The position numbers and the translations under genes are program-made. Source: Pelobates cultripes (taxonomy: Eukaryota > Chordata > Amphibia > Anura > Pelobatidae). Taken from it: 64,000 nt of DNA. Within the stretch, counting starts at the first letter, position 1, and every line of letters starts with the position of its first letter. Shown piece after piece: positions 1 through 12,419 of the stretch. The notes beneath the pieces are model-generated. The model was not told where the DNA came from. It was given only the letters and a program-made list of their open reading frames with translations, and did no database searches. Location of the stretch: the NCBI GenBank assembly GCA_933207985.1, contig OW240918.1:24534950-24598949 (forward strand), given 5' to 3'.

Positions 1-2527
1 TTCTTAATATTTCCATACTTACCTAGATATTGCTTAATCTGAGAATGTTGCTTACATTTTATTTCAAATCATTAAATTAAATACGTTAAATAAATATATA
101 TAAATTATTGTGTGACAAAAATATGTGACGTGTGTGTTCCATGAAAGAACTTTATAAAAATATGTTTGTATAGTGGTTGTTGAGGAATAGAGTGTATTAG
201 TTTACAGGACACCATGAGTATCTTGTAAGATAAAACAAAAGAAACAATTTTAAGTCCTAAAGGATCTTCTCTGGACACTAAGGATCTTCTCTGAACTCCT
301 TTATTACAGTAGCACCCGGAATAACCTCATAAATCAGGACAGGCGATGAAACTAAGGAGTTGTATTTAGTTTGCATGAAAAAAATCATTGAACTTTAGTT
401 AATTGGATAATCCTTTAAATGGAACTCACATTTCATATTTGTACAGTTCAGGAAAATTGCACTTTTAATAGTCAGCTGGCGCATGCTTCCAGATTGTCTG
501 TCTGTGATTATCTTTACGTAATCTGCTGGGTAGCAATGATGCTGAATCCTTCAGTCACACAATGAATGATATGAAGGATGAACTTAATTTAAATTAGATT
601 TCTAATGGGAAAATCTTGGACATTGTGAACTTAAACCTCAGAAGTGGGCACATGTACATGGCAGCAGAAACCCTATGTTTCCCGTGCTTAAAGGAACATT
701 CCGTTTATTTTTTTTAACAGTTTAGTACAGGCGTAGAGAACATTTTAGCAGCACTGTGCCAAAACAAGACTTTAAAGTACCTTGGCCAATCTATGTTTTT
801 TCTTTGAATTAACTTGTGTGTATGTTGCCATGTACTGCAAGTGTTATGTATGGGTGCTTTGTTGGTTTGTGTTGGTTTGTATGTGAGCTCTGTTATAATG
901 TGTAGGTGCGTGAGCAGTTTGAGATACTGTGGTATTTGTGGCACGCATTAAGGGCACACATTTACACATTGCCACATACCCTGCTAGACTCACAGACAAT
1001 GCTACATACATAATGCTACAAACACACATGTACACATAATCAGAAACAGCACAAAATAGACATTTCTATCAAAAAACTGTTCATTTGCCAAATTGCAATC
1101 CTAGAAACCAATTGGTGGGTACAGTGTGTTTTTTTTTTATAAAAACAGTAGAGTTTGAATGTGTGTTTTTTTTTTTAGGGGGAAATTTATCAAGAGAAAA
1201 AGTGCACAGTTCTACATGTTGAGATACATTCTATTGGCTTTTAATGGTGATTGCTCCTTATTTAGAAAGGGCCTTTGTCAGTACAGCTTCTGTTTTGGTC
1301 TAGCAGTCTTGCATGCTGTGCAAGGCACATGGCATGTCGTTAATGGGATGTACACCATAGGTTGCTGACCTCCATGTGTTCTTTGAAGGTATATATAAAA
1401 ACAAGCTGAAAAAGCTGCTGATATGCTGTCTGCATTCTTTGCAAGACCTCCCGTCTTTTCCCAGCCCTCAATCATTGCTGTATGCTAGACCATCCTATTC
1501 AGAAGGGAACTTCAACTTTATGGTAGGAAAATAAACACATGATATAAAATAACAAATATTGAACTTACCAGGAATATAGCTTTGTTTATGTTCTTTATTG
1601 CGTAACAAACTCTCACCATTTTGTGTATACCTGTGGGAGGTGGAGAATGGCAGATCTGCAATTTTTAAAACATTTTTTTTAAACTTGATTTTTTACCAGC
1701 ATATGATACTCTATTCACTACAAACAGGCTAGGTACTTATAACACTTGGCGACAATCTGTGACATTTTCATAACCTTTCCTTGTGGAATCCATCTTTAAA
1801 CTGTCTCAAATAAAACACAGATTCCTTTATTTTGTGACACATAAAATACATCAGTCACAGCAAGAATGAAGCCAAATTATTGACACAGAAGTGTTCTATA
1901 CATAGTAATGCTTTCTTTGTTGCAAGTTGTAAAAGTAAAGAAAGGATTGTGGAGATAACTGCCAAATCCGGGATATCTGAAGGTTTCTTACAACAGCATA
2001 ACAAAACACAATGCTTTCCTCTTACTAGCAAACAATTCTAGGAAGATAATCTATATTGTGTTTGAAGACAAGATGTACTATATTTATATTGTATCTGCCT
2101 TAGACGTTATTATAAAAAATATTTTGATTTAGATTTTTGTCAAGCACCAATTCGGCAACACAGTAAATCAAAGGTTAAACATTACATCCGATACTTGCAT
2201 TTCACATTTTTAAGACAATAACTGAAGAAAAGTCAAGACATATAAATCACCTTACATTTGGAAGAAGAACACTGTTATGTACAGAGCTGTTTGTTACCAG
2301 TCAACAGGAACCAGAGGCCAAAGTTGTTGTTTTCATTCGCCTGCCATGATGGTCACATCTTGCTTTTAACAGAAGGCAAACAGAATCTTTTCCAATGCAG
2401 GTGACCCTACAATGGTTGTTTGACTACAATTCCCATTATTGTTAGATGCTGGCTAGCACATTCTGTGAATTATGAAACTGTGGCACCTGTTCAGACCTCT
2501 GTGTTTCTGGTTTGTTTCCCAGCAGGT
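1..2527. other. AT-rich non-coding stretch
   Basis: No reading frame here has recognisable domain content; the short frames around 700-1480 are chance openings. There are poly-T runs near 1130 and 1165 and no obvious terminal repeats. I see nothing else that I can name. Confidence 0.6.
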
Positions 2528-2961
2528 TTAAAGGACACTCCAGACACCTAAAGTGATTTAGCTTATCTGAAGTGCCTTTTGTTTGTAGAGTGTGTCCTCA
2601 TTTTTTCAGATTTCAATATAAATTGACTCTTTAGAAATTATCCTGGTTACACCCCACTCTGCTGTCAATCAGACAACCGTCCTGTTACTTCCTGGTTTAG
2701 TTAGCTCAGTGGAGCTAAACTCAAGAGGCAGCCTTGCAAAGACTTCTCATTGAGCTGCATTGGGAAGTCTGTGACTGACACAGGTTAAAAGGGGAGGGCT
2801 TGCAGAGACTTCAGACATGAGATCTGCAGAGCAGATTTTGCAGATATACCCCAATGAAAAAATGCATAATTAAATACAAACATGGTTTCATTGGGGGATA
2901 TGGACTAAATAGTCATTTTGTTTTGGAGGGTAGGGATTTGGGCAGTCGAGTGTCCCTTTAA
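2528..2961. mobile_element. T2/Kolobok-type MITE (434 bp)
   Basis: The left end reads TTAAAGGACACTC and the right end GAGTGTCCCTTTAA, so the termini are inverted and flanked by TTAA. TTAA plus an AGG-type terminus is the hallmark of the T2 (Kolobok) MITEs described in Xenopus. It encodes nothing and would need a transposase supplied in trans. Its interior differs from the other copies in the window, so it is probably a separate subfamily. Confidence 0.75.
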
Positions 2962-3309
2962 CTGATGCCTTCACCCTTCAAATATTTCTAAAGGATTTGT
3001 GTTTAGGTGTTTTTAATAGAGATATCTGTTAATGAACTCTTGATTTAGTTATAACAGGTAAGAAGAGGGGGTAGGGCCTTGATGTATTAAGGTTGTAGAG
3101 CTAAGATAGCTCTATTTAGTTGTGCCTGGGTGATATAATCCCTGCCTAAGGATATGTGGTGTCTTCTTATCTTAATGTGCCATAGTGCAAAGAATCTTCA
3201 ATTGGGCACAGTAGGTCAGGATGATGTTAGCCCTGCCTTATATACAAAACACAAAATAAAATATATAGTGCTCACTGATGCAAATATATGTTTGATAAAA
3301 AAATAGGAG
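2962..3309. other. Non-coding spacer
   Basis: AT-rich sequence between a MITE and a minisatellite, with no recognised feature. Confidence 0.5.
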
Positions 3310-3850
3310 AGGTATTTATAGAGGGGCTGGGAGGTAGAAAAAGAGATACACAGAGGGTCTGGGGAGAAATAAACACAGAGGGGTTGGGGGGAGAAATGAA
3401 CACAGACGGTTTGGGGGAGACACATAGAGGGGCCTAGGGACGGGGGGAAAAGACAAACAGAGGGGTGTGGGGGGGAGACACAAAGGGGCTGGGGAGAAAG
3501 AGACACACATAGTGGCTGGGGGAAAAAGAGACACACAGAGGGGCTTGGTGGGGAGAAGGAGACATACAAAGGGAATAGGGGAGATAAAGGGACACAGAGA
3601 GGAGAGGGGGAAGAAAGAGACACACAAAGTAGCAGAGGGAGAAAGAGACACACAGAGGGGCAAGGGAAAGGTACAAATGGATACACAGATGGGCTCTGGG
3701 GAAAGACACACACAGAGACACTGAGATGACAAAAAGACACATAGATACTTTGGGGTAGAAAAGAGACACACATAGGGTATGGGGGAAAAGAGACACATAG
3801 AGGAACTGGGGAATGACAGAGATACAGAGGGGTTGGGGAAATGGAGACAG
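3310..3850. repeat. Purine-rich degenerate minisatellite
   Basis: An array of irregular units of roughly 28-35 bp built around GAGACACACAGAGGGGCTGGG. The plus strand is almost entirely purines plus C in ACACA. Its complement gives long open frames in all three minus frames, rich in Ser, Pro, Leu, Cys and Val; these come from repeat composition and are not genes. The strong strand asymmetry could favour triplex or other non-B structure, which is inference. Confidence 0.85.
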
Positions 3851-6800
3851 ATTTTTATAGTAGTTTTAAATACCTTTATTTTAGAAATATATACTTTAAC
3901 CATTAATACGGTATGGGGGCATTATATTCAAATGCAGACATTTTTACATTCTATTGCAGTGTTTTTGCTCTTGCAAACACCTACAAGTAAGGTATGTAGC
4001 AATTTTTTAAACGTTATTTTTGTCAGCTCTTCAGCAACACTCTCAGTTAGCATTGCATGATTTACACTAGCCAGATATACTTCTTCTGTGGGTGGGTTCA
4101 CCCATTTTTGGTGACACAGTGACGCAAGTACCATCACTGGTGACACTCCCCTGAAGGCCTGCCTACTCATTTCAATTCCATACCTTCCAATGCTGGGAGA
4201 TGTGCTGGGAGAGTATGTAAGGAAAATATATTATAAAATATATTATACTAACAGACCAAGGACACTGTATACTGTCTAAAGCTTTTTATTTCCCAAATAT
4301 TTATATTAAGAATAAATGAATAAGTGAAAAAGAAAAATTGGGTTATTTTTACGTTTGTCTGCAAAGCAATCTGTACATAAAAAAATGCTGTGTTATCATA
4401 TGTTTATATACTAGCTATGCTTAACTTTCATAATATATATTATATTGATATTTTTCAATCAAACAGTGCCTGGTAATAAAGGGGTTACTAATCAATAACA
4501 CTAATATTTATTAGGAATGTATTAATTAAGCTAAAAATTGGAAGGAACTGACAAGGAGACTTCAAAAATTAGCCTAAAATAGATCCCGCAGAAGGGGGAC
4601 AACAGAACCTAGTAAAACGTTGTATCATAAATTGGTTAAATATTAACAATATATGAGAACATTTCTAGATTGTAGGGACAACAGTGTTTGAGAACTAAGC
4701 TCCAGAATATCAAGGATTCCAGTCAGGAATTTCAACTGGGGTCATTGATTGATGCTTCAATTTTCACACCAGTTTAAAATCGACTACATTAGCACTTAAA
4801 GATAACACTGTTTTAATTTCAGTTACTCCAGTAATTGACTAATGCAGTACAATGAATAATAAGGAAACAGATATGCGACAGCCTAATATTCTAAGCACGA
4901 ATAGTTCTGTATCCTCAGTGTGGTTGGAGCAATGAATGAAGCACTTGAACAATTGTTGTGCTAGTGGAGTATATAGCAGGATTTGCTTGAAACTGATTTG
5001 AAACTTTTATGACACATTAAATTCACTGATCTTTATAGTATCGCTTCAGCTGCAAGGAGCCGACGTCACTGCTGCAATCGTGCAAGAGTACAGCATTGAG
5101 GTCTATGGAGGATTCCACGAGACTGCAGAATTTTCTGTGAAATTCCAACACAGTCAGCATTAGAATTTCATAAAGACTTTAACGTTATAGAATACTAATT
5201 TTGCACGGGAGAGGTCGAGGGTGACAGTGTCACTTTAAGTTGCAATGTTCCATTTTAGACAGAACTGCAGCAAAATTCACAAATTCTTTTGCCGACACTT
5301 AGAAAAATGGGGGTCATTGACCTAATAAGGAATTGTGCTAAACTGAAACCTAGATATATAAAATTAGGCCAAAATTGACAAGTTATGGATATGGCAGATT
5401 TGACACCTATATTTCGTAAACTCAAAACCTTTCAACATTGACCAGTATAAAAGTGAAAAATGAAGAGACTGTGTTGGAGTGGGGATTCATGAATGAGTCA
5501 ATGAGTATTAATGTGGACGAGCAGGAGGTAACACATCTGAACAGGGAATGACTGGTGTGCATAAGTGACATATTGAACAGCAGCTCAACTAGCCATCCAA
5601 GAAAGCATGTATACTGAACACGTTTGATGATATGATCATAATAAACCTTTTTGTTTTCCTGACACAGCATGAAAGGGTTTTTGGATAATGACTGACCTGT
5701 TGGACCCAGGGAGTTAGCTTAGGGAAATATACAATTCAAGTTTGAATTTTCTGTTTATTGACGTTTGAACACTAGACTGGTATAAATTCTGTAACATCAC
5801 AGTTTAAAGCCGTTCTGAAAAGTTTAGAACAATCTACTTTAGACGTAAACTGTAAATCAATGGCAAGCAGGGCAGAAGAATGGAATCCTGATGTAAAATT
5901 GATTATAAATAGATTATCCAGAGAGTACAGTGATTGTTAATAGTTCCTCACAGTGTGACAAAACAGAATGAAAAGGAGATTTGTGCCTTTCAGTGGAGAA
6001 AATGGTGATATCTCTTTTCATCCATTTACGGGAGGCCTGCTCCTTTGTGGAGAGGTGAAAATGATGAGCAAAGAGGTGGTTTCTCCCATTGTGATGCTGC
6101 TGTATTTAATGCTCTGCGTTATTTCACCTTTAAGTATTTCATTTCAAAGCCTTGGCATACAAAGCAGAACACAGGGGAGAACAGAGTGAACTGGCCTTGT
6201 CTACAGGTGGCAATTTATTTTAATTAATACTTTAGGGAATGCCATCCCCATAATAATATAATAGCTGGTGATGTGGTTGAGTAAAGTGACTATCCTCAGT
6301 AACACTTGTAATTTTATTTTTACATGCTTTTCTTTTTCCGTCTGATATTATACTAAATGGTTCAGAGTGTAACTTTAAAACTCAGATGTGTTTTATGTGA
6401 CGGATTCCGTGCATCTGTGATTGGATACTAAATATGAAACCCTACTTGACATATGTGTGACACATATACATCTGTGCTATGTTGTAAGCCCTTCACCACC
6501 CTGCATCAGATATTTCATGAAGCTGTTAAAGCACACGTAGACTGGACCCCTAAGCAGAATCAGCTGCAAGCCATTCCTGAGAATTTTCTTGCCCCAGTAC
6601 TCCTGAGTTTATCCACATGAATTGAAAAGAGACTTTGGAGCATTCAACCAACATTCTCTTACTTGTATATTTCAGCTATTTAGGCCTAGTTGAAATCCCA
6701 AATAGAAACGTGATAATAACTTGCAATTATCTTATTCATTTTCTGTAATTACCTGTTTATACAATAGATCTGTCTGTATTTCATGGCTTTTTATTGATCC

Positions 6801-7250
6801 TCCTGTACTCATGATTAGGGCTGCTTTTCTCTATCTAATCCTTGCCCTGCTTTCCTTCAAAAATAGGACAACTCATTTTCCCCCAAATTCCCTAAATGTA
6901 CAAACTTTTTTTCTGTGACCTTATAGGACTGAACGAAGGACAAGAGATAACCTGGCTAAATTTAAGGAAGGAGCTTGTGGCGGGAACGCTGGCTGTCCGT
7001 GAGTTGCCCTTTTCTATATTCGTAGATTCCCCATTATAAAATGTTTTTTTGCAGTGCAGTAGTTTGGTACAGACAGGCTCAAGGTAACCCAATGGCATTC
7101 CTCGAGCTTTGTTATAGATTTCACAAGTGGGGTAAAGATAGGTAGTGCACATTTTTTTATTTATTATAACAGGTGCAGGCGAAAACATTATGCTTTTGTT
7201 GGTATATATTGTGTTGAGGTGACTAATCGTTTCTGTGTCTGACATGCTTT
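3851..7250. other. AT-rich non-coding stretch
   Basis: No supported gene. A moderately complex block near 4020-4200 looks like an old dispersed repeat, but I cannot name it. Short open frames near 5422-5670, 5968-6227 and 6721-7245 show no domain, no splice context and no codon bias. Confidence 0.55.
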
Positions 7251-7499
7251 GCCAACCCTGCGCCGTAAAGAGCAGAGTAGTGGAGGTGTTTTGAGTGAGC
7301 CCATAGTGTGGAGCTTGCTATTTTATGAGTTGCCTGAGTGCGTTCTAAAGGTGTAGTATCAGTACTCATGTTTAAAGGGTTGACGTAAAGTGCACGTCTA
7401 TTTCCTAGTGTTTGTAAGGAAGAGTGACGTGTGGTGTACACTTTTTGAGCAGGTATATGTGAAGGCTGGTCTTTGTGCTCTAACAGGCTAGGCAGACCC

Positions 7500-7795
7500 C
7501 CACGTTAGGTACATGTATATAGTAAGTTACTCCGACAAGTTAAGCAAACATAGAATGCTGAATAGGTGCATATTAGGTTACTCCGGTATGCCAGGAGAAA
7601 CAGATCATGCCAAGAGCGGAGAAGACATTTACATATTGGGCTATACTGGTGATCTAAGCTAATGCAGCCTGTTAAATAATAATAAGTAAAAGAAAAAGGC
7701 AAAACATTTGTGTATTAGGCTGCCCTGGTGGGCCAGTGAAACATGTCCAGCTAGTACCAGCTACATAATAGGTTACCCCGGCAAGCCAGGCATCG
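7500..7795 (-). repeat. Imperfect short tandem repeats
   Basis: A motif resembling TTAGGTTACTCCGGTAAGCC recurs at about 7526, 7572, 7640 (degenerate), 7717 and 7776, spaced roughly 45-80 bp apart. The array borders the GC-rich block on its right and may be the 3' part of the same unidentified retroelement. No coding content. Confidence 0.45.
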
Positions 7796-8950
7796 ACAGT
7801 GTCCAAGTCCTGTTGGGTGCGTCCTGTAATGTATCGGCGCAGGCAGGATTTGGTAGTGGCCTGCAGCATCCCACTTCTGTGCGCTCTGTGTGGCCGTCAG
7901 CCCACTCCATTCCAAGGCTGAGCTGTAGATTCTGTCGCTGTAGGGGAGACATTCGGAGAGGAGGTGACAGAGCGGTGGTGCAGGGTGGACTCTTGCTTCT
8001 CCACTGTGCTGGAGCCTTCCATGTGTCGAGAGGGGCCCCTTGCTGGTCGGCTGTCGGTATGCAACGTGGTGTCTTCGTTGATGGTCGGGGTGTTGTGTGT
8101 CGCAGCACTTTGTGTGGGTGACCCCGATGTGTCAGAGGCACATGCTTCCGTGCCCTGTTTTGCCGTGGGTTATTCCGTGATGTGGTTGCTGGTTTTCCGC
8201 GTCCCCGCTTGTCCTGTCTGTTGCAGGCCTGCTCCTGTGTTGGAGCCATATTCCAGTGCTGTGCCCCTTGAGGTAAACATTGTACTGGGATGCCTTGACA
8301 GGTGTTTACCGGTGGTGGTTGTGCGACTTTGGTTCACTCGCGCCCGGTTGCTTTGTTGTGTTTTGTGGGTACCTTGGGGCTGCAGTTTCTCTTGCTAGTT
8401 TCGATGCACGTGGCGTCCGCCATCTTAGGTGGGGTGCCCAGGCCGCAGATCAAGCTGGTAGTGCTGTTGGGCCCCAGTTGCCTTGCCGCTCTCAGGGTCA
8501 GAGGGTGGGGACAGGGATCACCCCCACCGGTCCAGAGGGGGGGGAACAGGGCCAGGTCCGGACCTGTAGCCAGGCACTGTCAGGCAGGATAGCAGGGCGG
8601 TGGCCGTCTGCCCCGCTCACCGCCGAAGAAGGCCCAATCTGGAGCGACAATTTCTCCCCCAGGGGAGTCAGGCTTTCCCTGGGTCCAGTGGTCCCAGAAC
8701 ACTGAGGACCGGTGCTGTCTTTCTGCCATCTCAGAATCATGCTTTAGGGGCTTATAGAGTGGAAAATTGCAGGAGCTGAAGTTGCTTGCGACCATCCAGC
8801 TCGGCGGTCTGGCCCCGCCCCGCCCCCCATGTAGTTTTATTTTAACTGTGTAATATGCCTTTTTACCGTGCGAGGGTGCTACAGCGCATGGAGCTCGTGC
8901 GCCTCCTAAACGAGGACCACCCCGGTGCACCATTAGAGCGTTCCCACCAA
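7796..8950 (-). mobile_element. GC-rich block, probable 5' part of an unclassified minus-strand retroelement
   Basis: Base composition switches abruptly from AT-rich to GC-rich. On the minus strand the block opens near 8828 with a G-rich run (GGGGGGCGGGGCGGGG), much like the G-rich 5' ends of the L1 elements at 37395 and 46677. It carries an AAGATGGCGGA motif near 8412-8422. Minus-strand frames of 80-158 residues (8498-8740, 7773-8249) are rich in Pro, Arg and Thr and have no reverse transcriptase, endonuclease or gag motif that I recognise. A host CpG island is the main alternative. The class is unresolved. Confidence 0.4.
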
Positions 8951-11387
8951 TAAATCAGATAGTTTGCAGTTGCAACATAGGTGCGAAACTGCAAGGGAAG
9001 TAATTAATGAGCGCTCCCCTGGGTGGCCGCCAGGAGGAGCATTCCCCTGGTTGCCCATCAGGGGGAGAATTTGGTTCCCCGAAGAGGGACACTTTCCTTG
9101 CAGGGGCTTTGCATTGAGACTCCAGGGACAGGTCCCTGATGTTGGTGGGGATATCTTCTGGGGTACTGGTGGTCCGGATCACCCTAACCCACTCCTAAAG
9201 GAGCCATAATCACTGTACCCCTACCAGGGGGGCTGCGAGGTCAGGCTCGTAGTTGCCCAAAGAGTGCTCTTCCTGGGGTCTGCCTCAGTGGACTGAATTC
9301 AAAGATGAATCTTGGTGTGAAACTGTTTTGACAGATTTATTTTTAGGAAATACTGCACAATATATTTATTTCTATATTCAGCATTTAGCCTTTATTTTAG
9401 TCACAATTACTTTAAGTTAATAGTGTTTTTAAAAATAACATTTTATGAAACATATATACTTTCTTCTACAATAAATAAATACATATCCCTGTTCCTTTAT
9501 TGAGAATAATCTCTGCTTAAAGACATGTATTCTTGACACATAACAGTTTCATTTCCGTTCCACCGAGGTTTATTCTCCTTTGCGTGACATACGTCTTTCT
9601 TGCTTAATGTTCCGTAAAGAAAGTTCTGTTTAGGATTTAAACTTGACAATCTTTTTTGTTTAGTTATTTCTGAGGACATTTTTATAGACACAGAACAGAA
9701 TTAGAAAAGTTTAGAAAAGAATTAGAATTAGAAAAGCTAGTGTAAATCTTTTCAGATCCATTTCTCTGTTAATGATTTTTTTTTTACCAGTTAGGAAAAC
9801 AACCATTTTGTATTCATACGAGTAAGCAGGAAGGCACCAGATTTGCAGTTTCCTTATGTTCTCCAGTTTGATTGACTACGGATGTGTTTATAACATTTTG
9901 ATCAAATTGTGCAATGGTAACTTCTATGAGGGGCGTAGAGACCCGAATGTGGGCTCTGAGCCACAGATCTTTTTTTCCCAGAGTGCTCTGCTCTTACTGC
10001 TCTCTCAGTGTTTAGGGGTAAGGGGCAAAGGGTGGGGCTTTGGGTAGAGGGTCATCAAGTTAATTTTTGGCTCAAGCCTCAGGTGATTGTTTTTGGCTTC
10101 TATTACAAACTGCCTGCCTACAATTAAGTCAACATTAATTGTACATGAAAAAACACAGGATAGTGTGTGAAAACCAGGAGCTGACTCATGATAATGGCTT
10201 GATGGGGCAGTAAAAAAAATCGCATAGGATCTGCAGAGACTTGAATATTACAAATATGTCGAAAATAAAAGGAAAATACAGGTGGATGGAGGTTGTTAAA
10301 ATTAAGTATTCTGCCTTTAAGAAATGTGAGATAAAACTGGAGGTATAAAAATACAAATCAGAAATAAAAGATAAAATTGGTAAAAATTGGGGTGAAGGTA
10401 GCAAAATAGTAAAATATGCTCATAAAAGATAGAAAAAATAATAATATAAGAATAAGAATGTGTGGAATAAAATGAATAGAAGAAAAAAAGAACTACTGAA
10501 TCAGTTTGCAGCGAATGAATGTACAGTGTTAGTGTCTCTATCCCTGAAGGGTGCAGGGTAAATTACACTTTCAATGAATAATCACTGAATAATATACTTT
10601 GTATCAGCAAAGATAAAAATTGAAGAGAAAAAAATATGATGAAATAGCAACACAGTATATGGACCTGTTTGCTTAAAGCAATAAATGTATCGCTATAGAC
10701 TGAAGTTAATTGCAAAAACTGGATCAAATTAAAAAAACAGTTTATTAAACAATAAAAAAATATATATATTTAAAAATACATAAAATGCAGATCAGGAACA
10801 ATTCATGATGGTATTACCAGTCTTATGAGTATCAAATGATGGTATGAACCCTCGGATCAGCTTAGGATGGATGTGGATTGAGTTGTGTAAACTCGCCTCC
10901 TGAATGCGACTGCAGGTGAGGATGGTGTGCGTCTGTGTGTATGTCCCGACAGGACCTCACTCCAGGGGACGGACAGAATGGACGGTTTCGGTAGATAGGT
11001 TTACCAGGGTTTTTTTTTGTGGAGTGATCTTCTGCTGGTTAGATGGATATGTATCCTGCTTTGATAATTGTACATGTTTGGTTTTACTGGATTTACAAGC
11101 AGATAACTGCTAATTCTGTCTTATTATCACTGTGTTTGAATATTCAGCTGCCTATTCCCACCATTCAGTTACAGATTCAGGCATTCAATTGCGTTTAGAC
11201 AGGCTTAAATCTGGCCTATGTTCAAGGTTATTTGGAGGCTATATTGGAAAATCCAGACAATGGTAAATCATGAAAACAAAGTGTGTATTTTGACCTTAGA
11301 TGATGCCCATTCTTAGTATTCATATATTGCTTTTGTTTTCATGGGCCTTTTTTGTTGTTTTTTGCTTCCAAGTTCAGTCTGCAATGG

Positions 11388-11600
11388 CACATGTAAGTTA
11401 AAACATGTTTGAGACCCGAGCAGTGACTAACAGAAGGGCAAGCTATTACATTTGACCTGTTTTCAATCTAATAGCCTTTGTTTCGTTTTGCTCCAATGTA
11501 TTTAAAATAAAAGAGGACCCTGGGTCAAGAGTGGTATCAGATACACCTTGCTGACAAAGCAAAGAAGGCCAAAATGATCACCCAGGGTTCCTGTATCTCT
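11388..11600 (+). repeat. Repeat dimer, copy 1, with hammerhead-like motif
   Basis: Begins CACATGTAAGTT and contains GAGACCCGAGCAGTGACTAA, then AGGGCAAGCTATTA. It ends in a block with CTGACAAAGC, AAAGAAGGCC and AAAA at 11551-11574. That block resembles a hammerhead ribozyme core (CTGANGA, stem II, GAAA), but two conserved positions differ: CTGACAA lacks the catalytic G, and GAAA is CAAA. It is probably an inactive relic. A second copy follows about 300 bp downstream. Confidence 0.45.
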
Positions 11601-11686
11601 TGTTCAGGAAGCGCTTTTGTATCTTTATCGCCTTTGTGGTTGGGATCAGTTTTATGTGAGACAGGTCTAGGTTCTCTTGGTTATGA

Positions 11687-11920
11687 CACATGTGAGCAAA
11701 AACTTGTTCGAGATCCGAGTGGGAACTAACCAAAGAGCAAGCTACTAGATTTTGGTCATATGCATGTTTTCACATTTTGTGTTTGTGTTAGATTCAAAGC
11801 AGTTGCTAAGTGTCTCCTTAAGTTAAAAAGGTAATCCAGAGGTTGACTTCCTGCTAACTGTGACTAGGTGGGCATCAGCTACACCTTACTGACAAGGTCC
11901 AAAAAAGAACCAACAATAAT
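11687..11920 (+). repeat. Repeat dimer, copy 2, with hammerhead-like motif
   Basis: Parallels copy 1: CACATGTGAGC, GAGATCCGAGTGGGAACTAA and AGAGCAAGCTACTA, then GCATCAGCTACACCTTACTG at 11872-11891 followed by a GGTCC...GAACC stem-like pair. The offset to copy 1 is 299 bp at the start and 338 bp at the core, so this copy carries about 39 extra bases. The core is also degenerate. Confidence 0.45.
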
Positions 11921-12129
11921 TTGTGGTGGCGTATCTATATGGGTTCTTGCTGCACATAGCTCAGCACATCTAGTGGGTGGAGTTTGAGATGTCTACTTCA
12001 AAGAGTACCACAAAGTTCTAAAAGTGGAATAATCACTATAGAAACCAAATCAATGTTCCTGTGGTGATTAATTCACTTTAGAACTTTCCACTACAGCACC
12101 ATTTGCAACACTTTTACTAGTCTCTCTTC

Positions 12130-12419
12130 TTAAAGGACCACTATAGTGCCAGGAAAACAAACTCGTTTTCCTGGCTCTATAGTATTAATAGGTCCCCCCC
12201 ACCCTCAGGGTCCCACTCCCGCCGGGCTCTAGGGGTAGGAAGCGCTTCTAGTGGCTATCAATGAGACAGCCACTAGAGGCTGGATTAACCCATTTGAAAA
12301 CATAGCAGTTTCTCTGAAACTGCTATGTTTACAGCAGGCAGGGTTAATCCTAGATGGACCTGGCACAAAGACTACTTCATTAAGCTGAAGTGGTCTGGGT
12401 GCCTATAGGGGTCCTTTAA
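12130..12419 (+). mobile_element. T2/Kolobok-type MITE (290 bp)
   Basis: TTAAAGGACCACTATAG at the left and CTATAGGGGTCCTTTAA at the right form inverted termini ending in TTAA. Inside are a self-complementary CCAGGAAAACAAACTCGTTTTCCTGG and a CAGTTTCTCTGAAACTG palindrome, which recur in the copies at 13455, 28538 and 36565. Shorter than those copies, so it has an internal deletion. Confidence 0.85.

Larger units (their letters stand above)
8951..12129. other. Non-coding stretch with one repeat dimer
   Basis: Apart from the tandem dimer at 11388-11920, nothing here is supported as a gene. 10190-10800 is very AT-rich with many short A runs. A moderately GC-rich patch at 9000-9280 has CCCCTGG-type inverted motifs and is probably repeat-derived. 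Confidence 0.5.

Noticed and set aside
3216..3903. Three overlapping minus-strand frames of 120-195 residues
   Set aside because: They translate a purine-rich tandem array; being open in all three frames with repetitive Ser/Pro/Leu/Cys/Val content shows a composition artefact.
7773..8249. 158-residue minus-strand frame as a host gene
   Set aside because: It lies in a GC-rich block where open frames are expected by chance; it shows no known domain and no splice sites that I could support.
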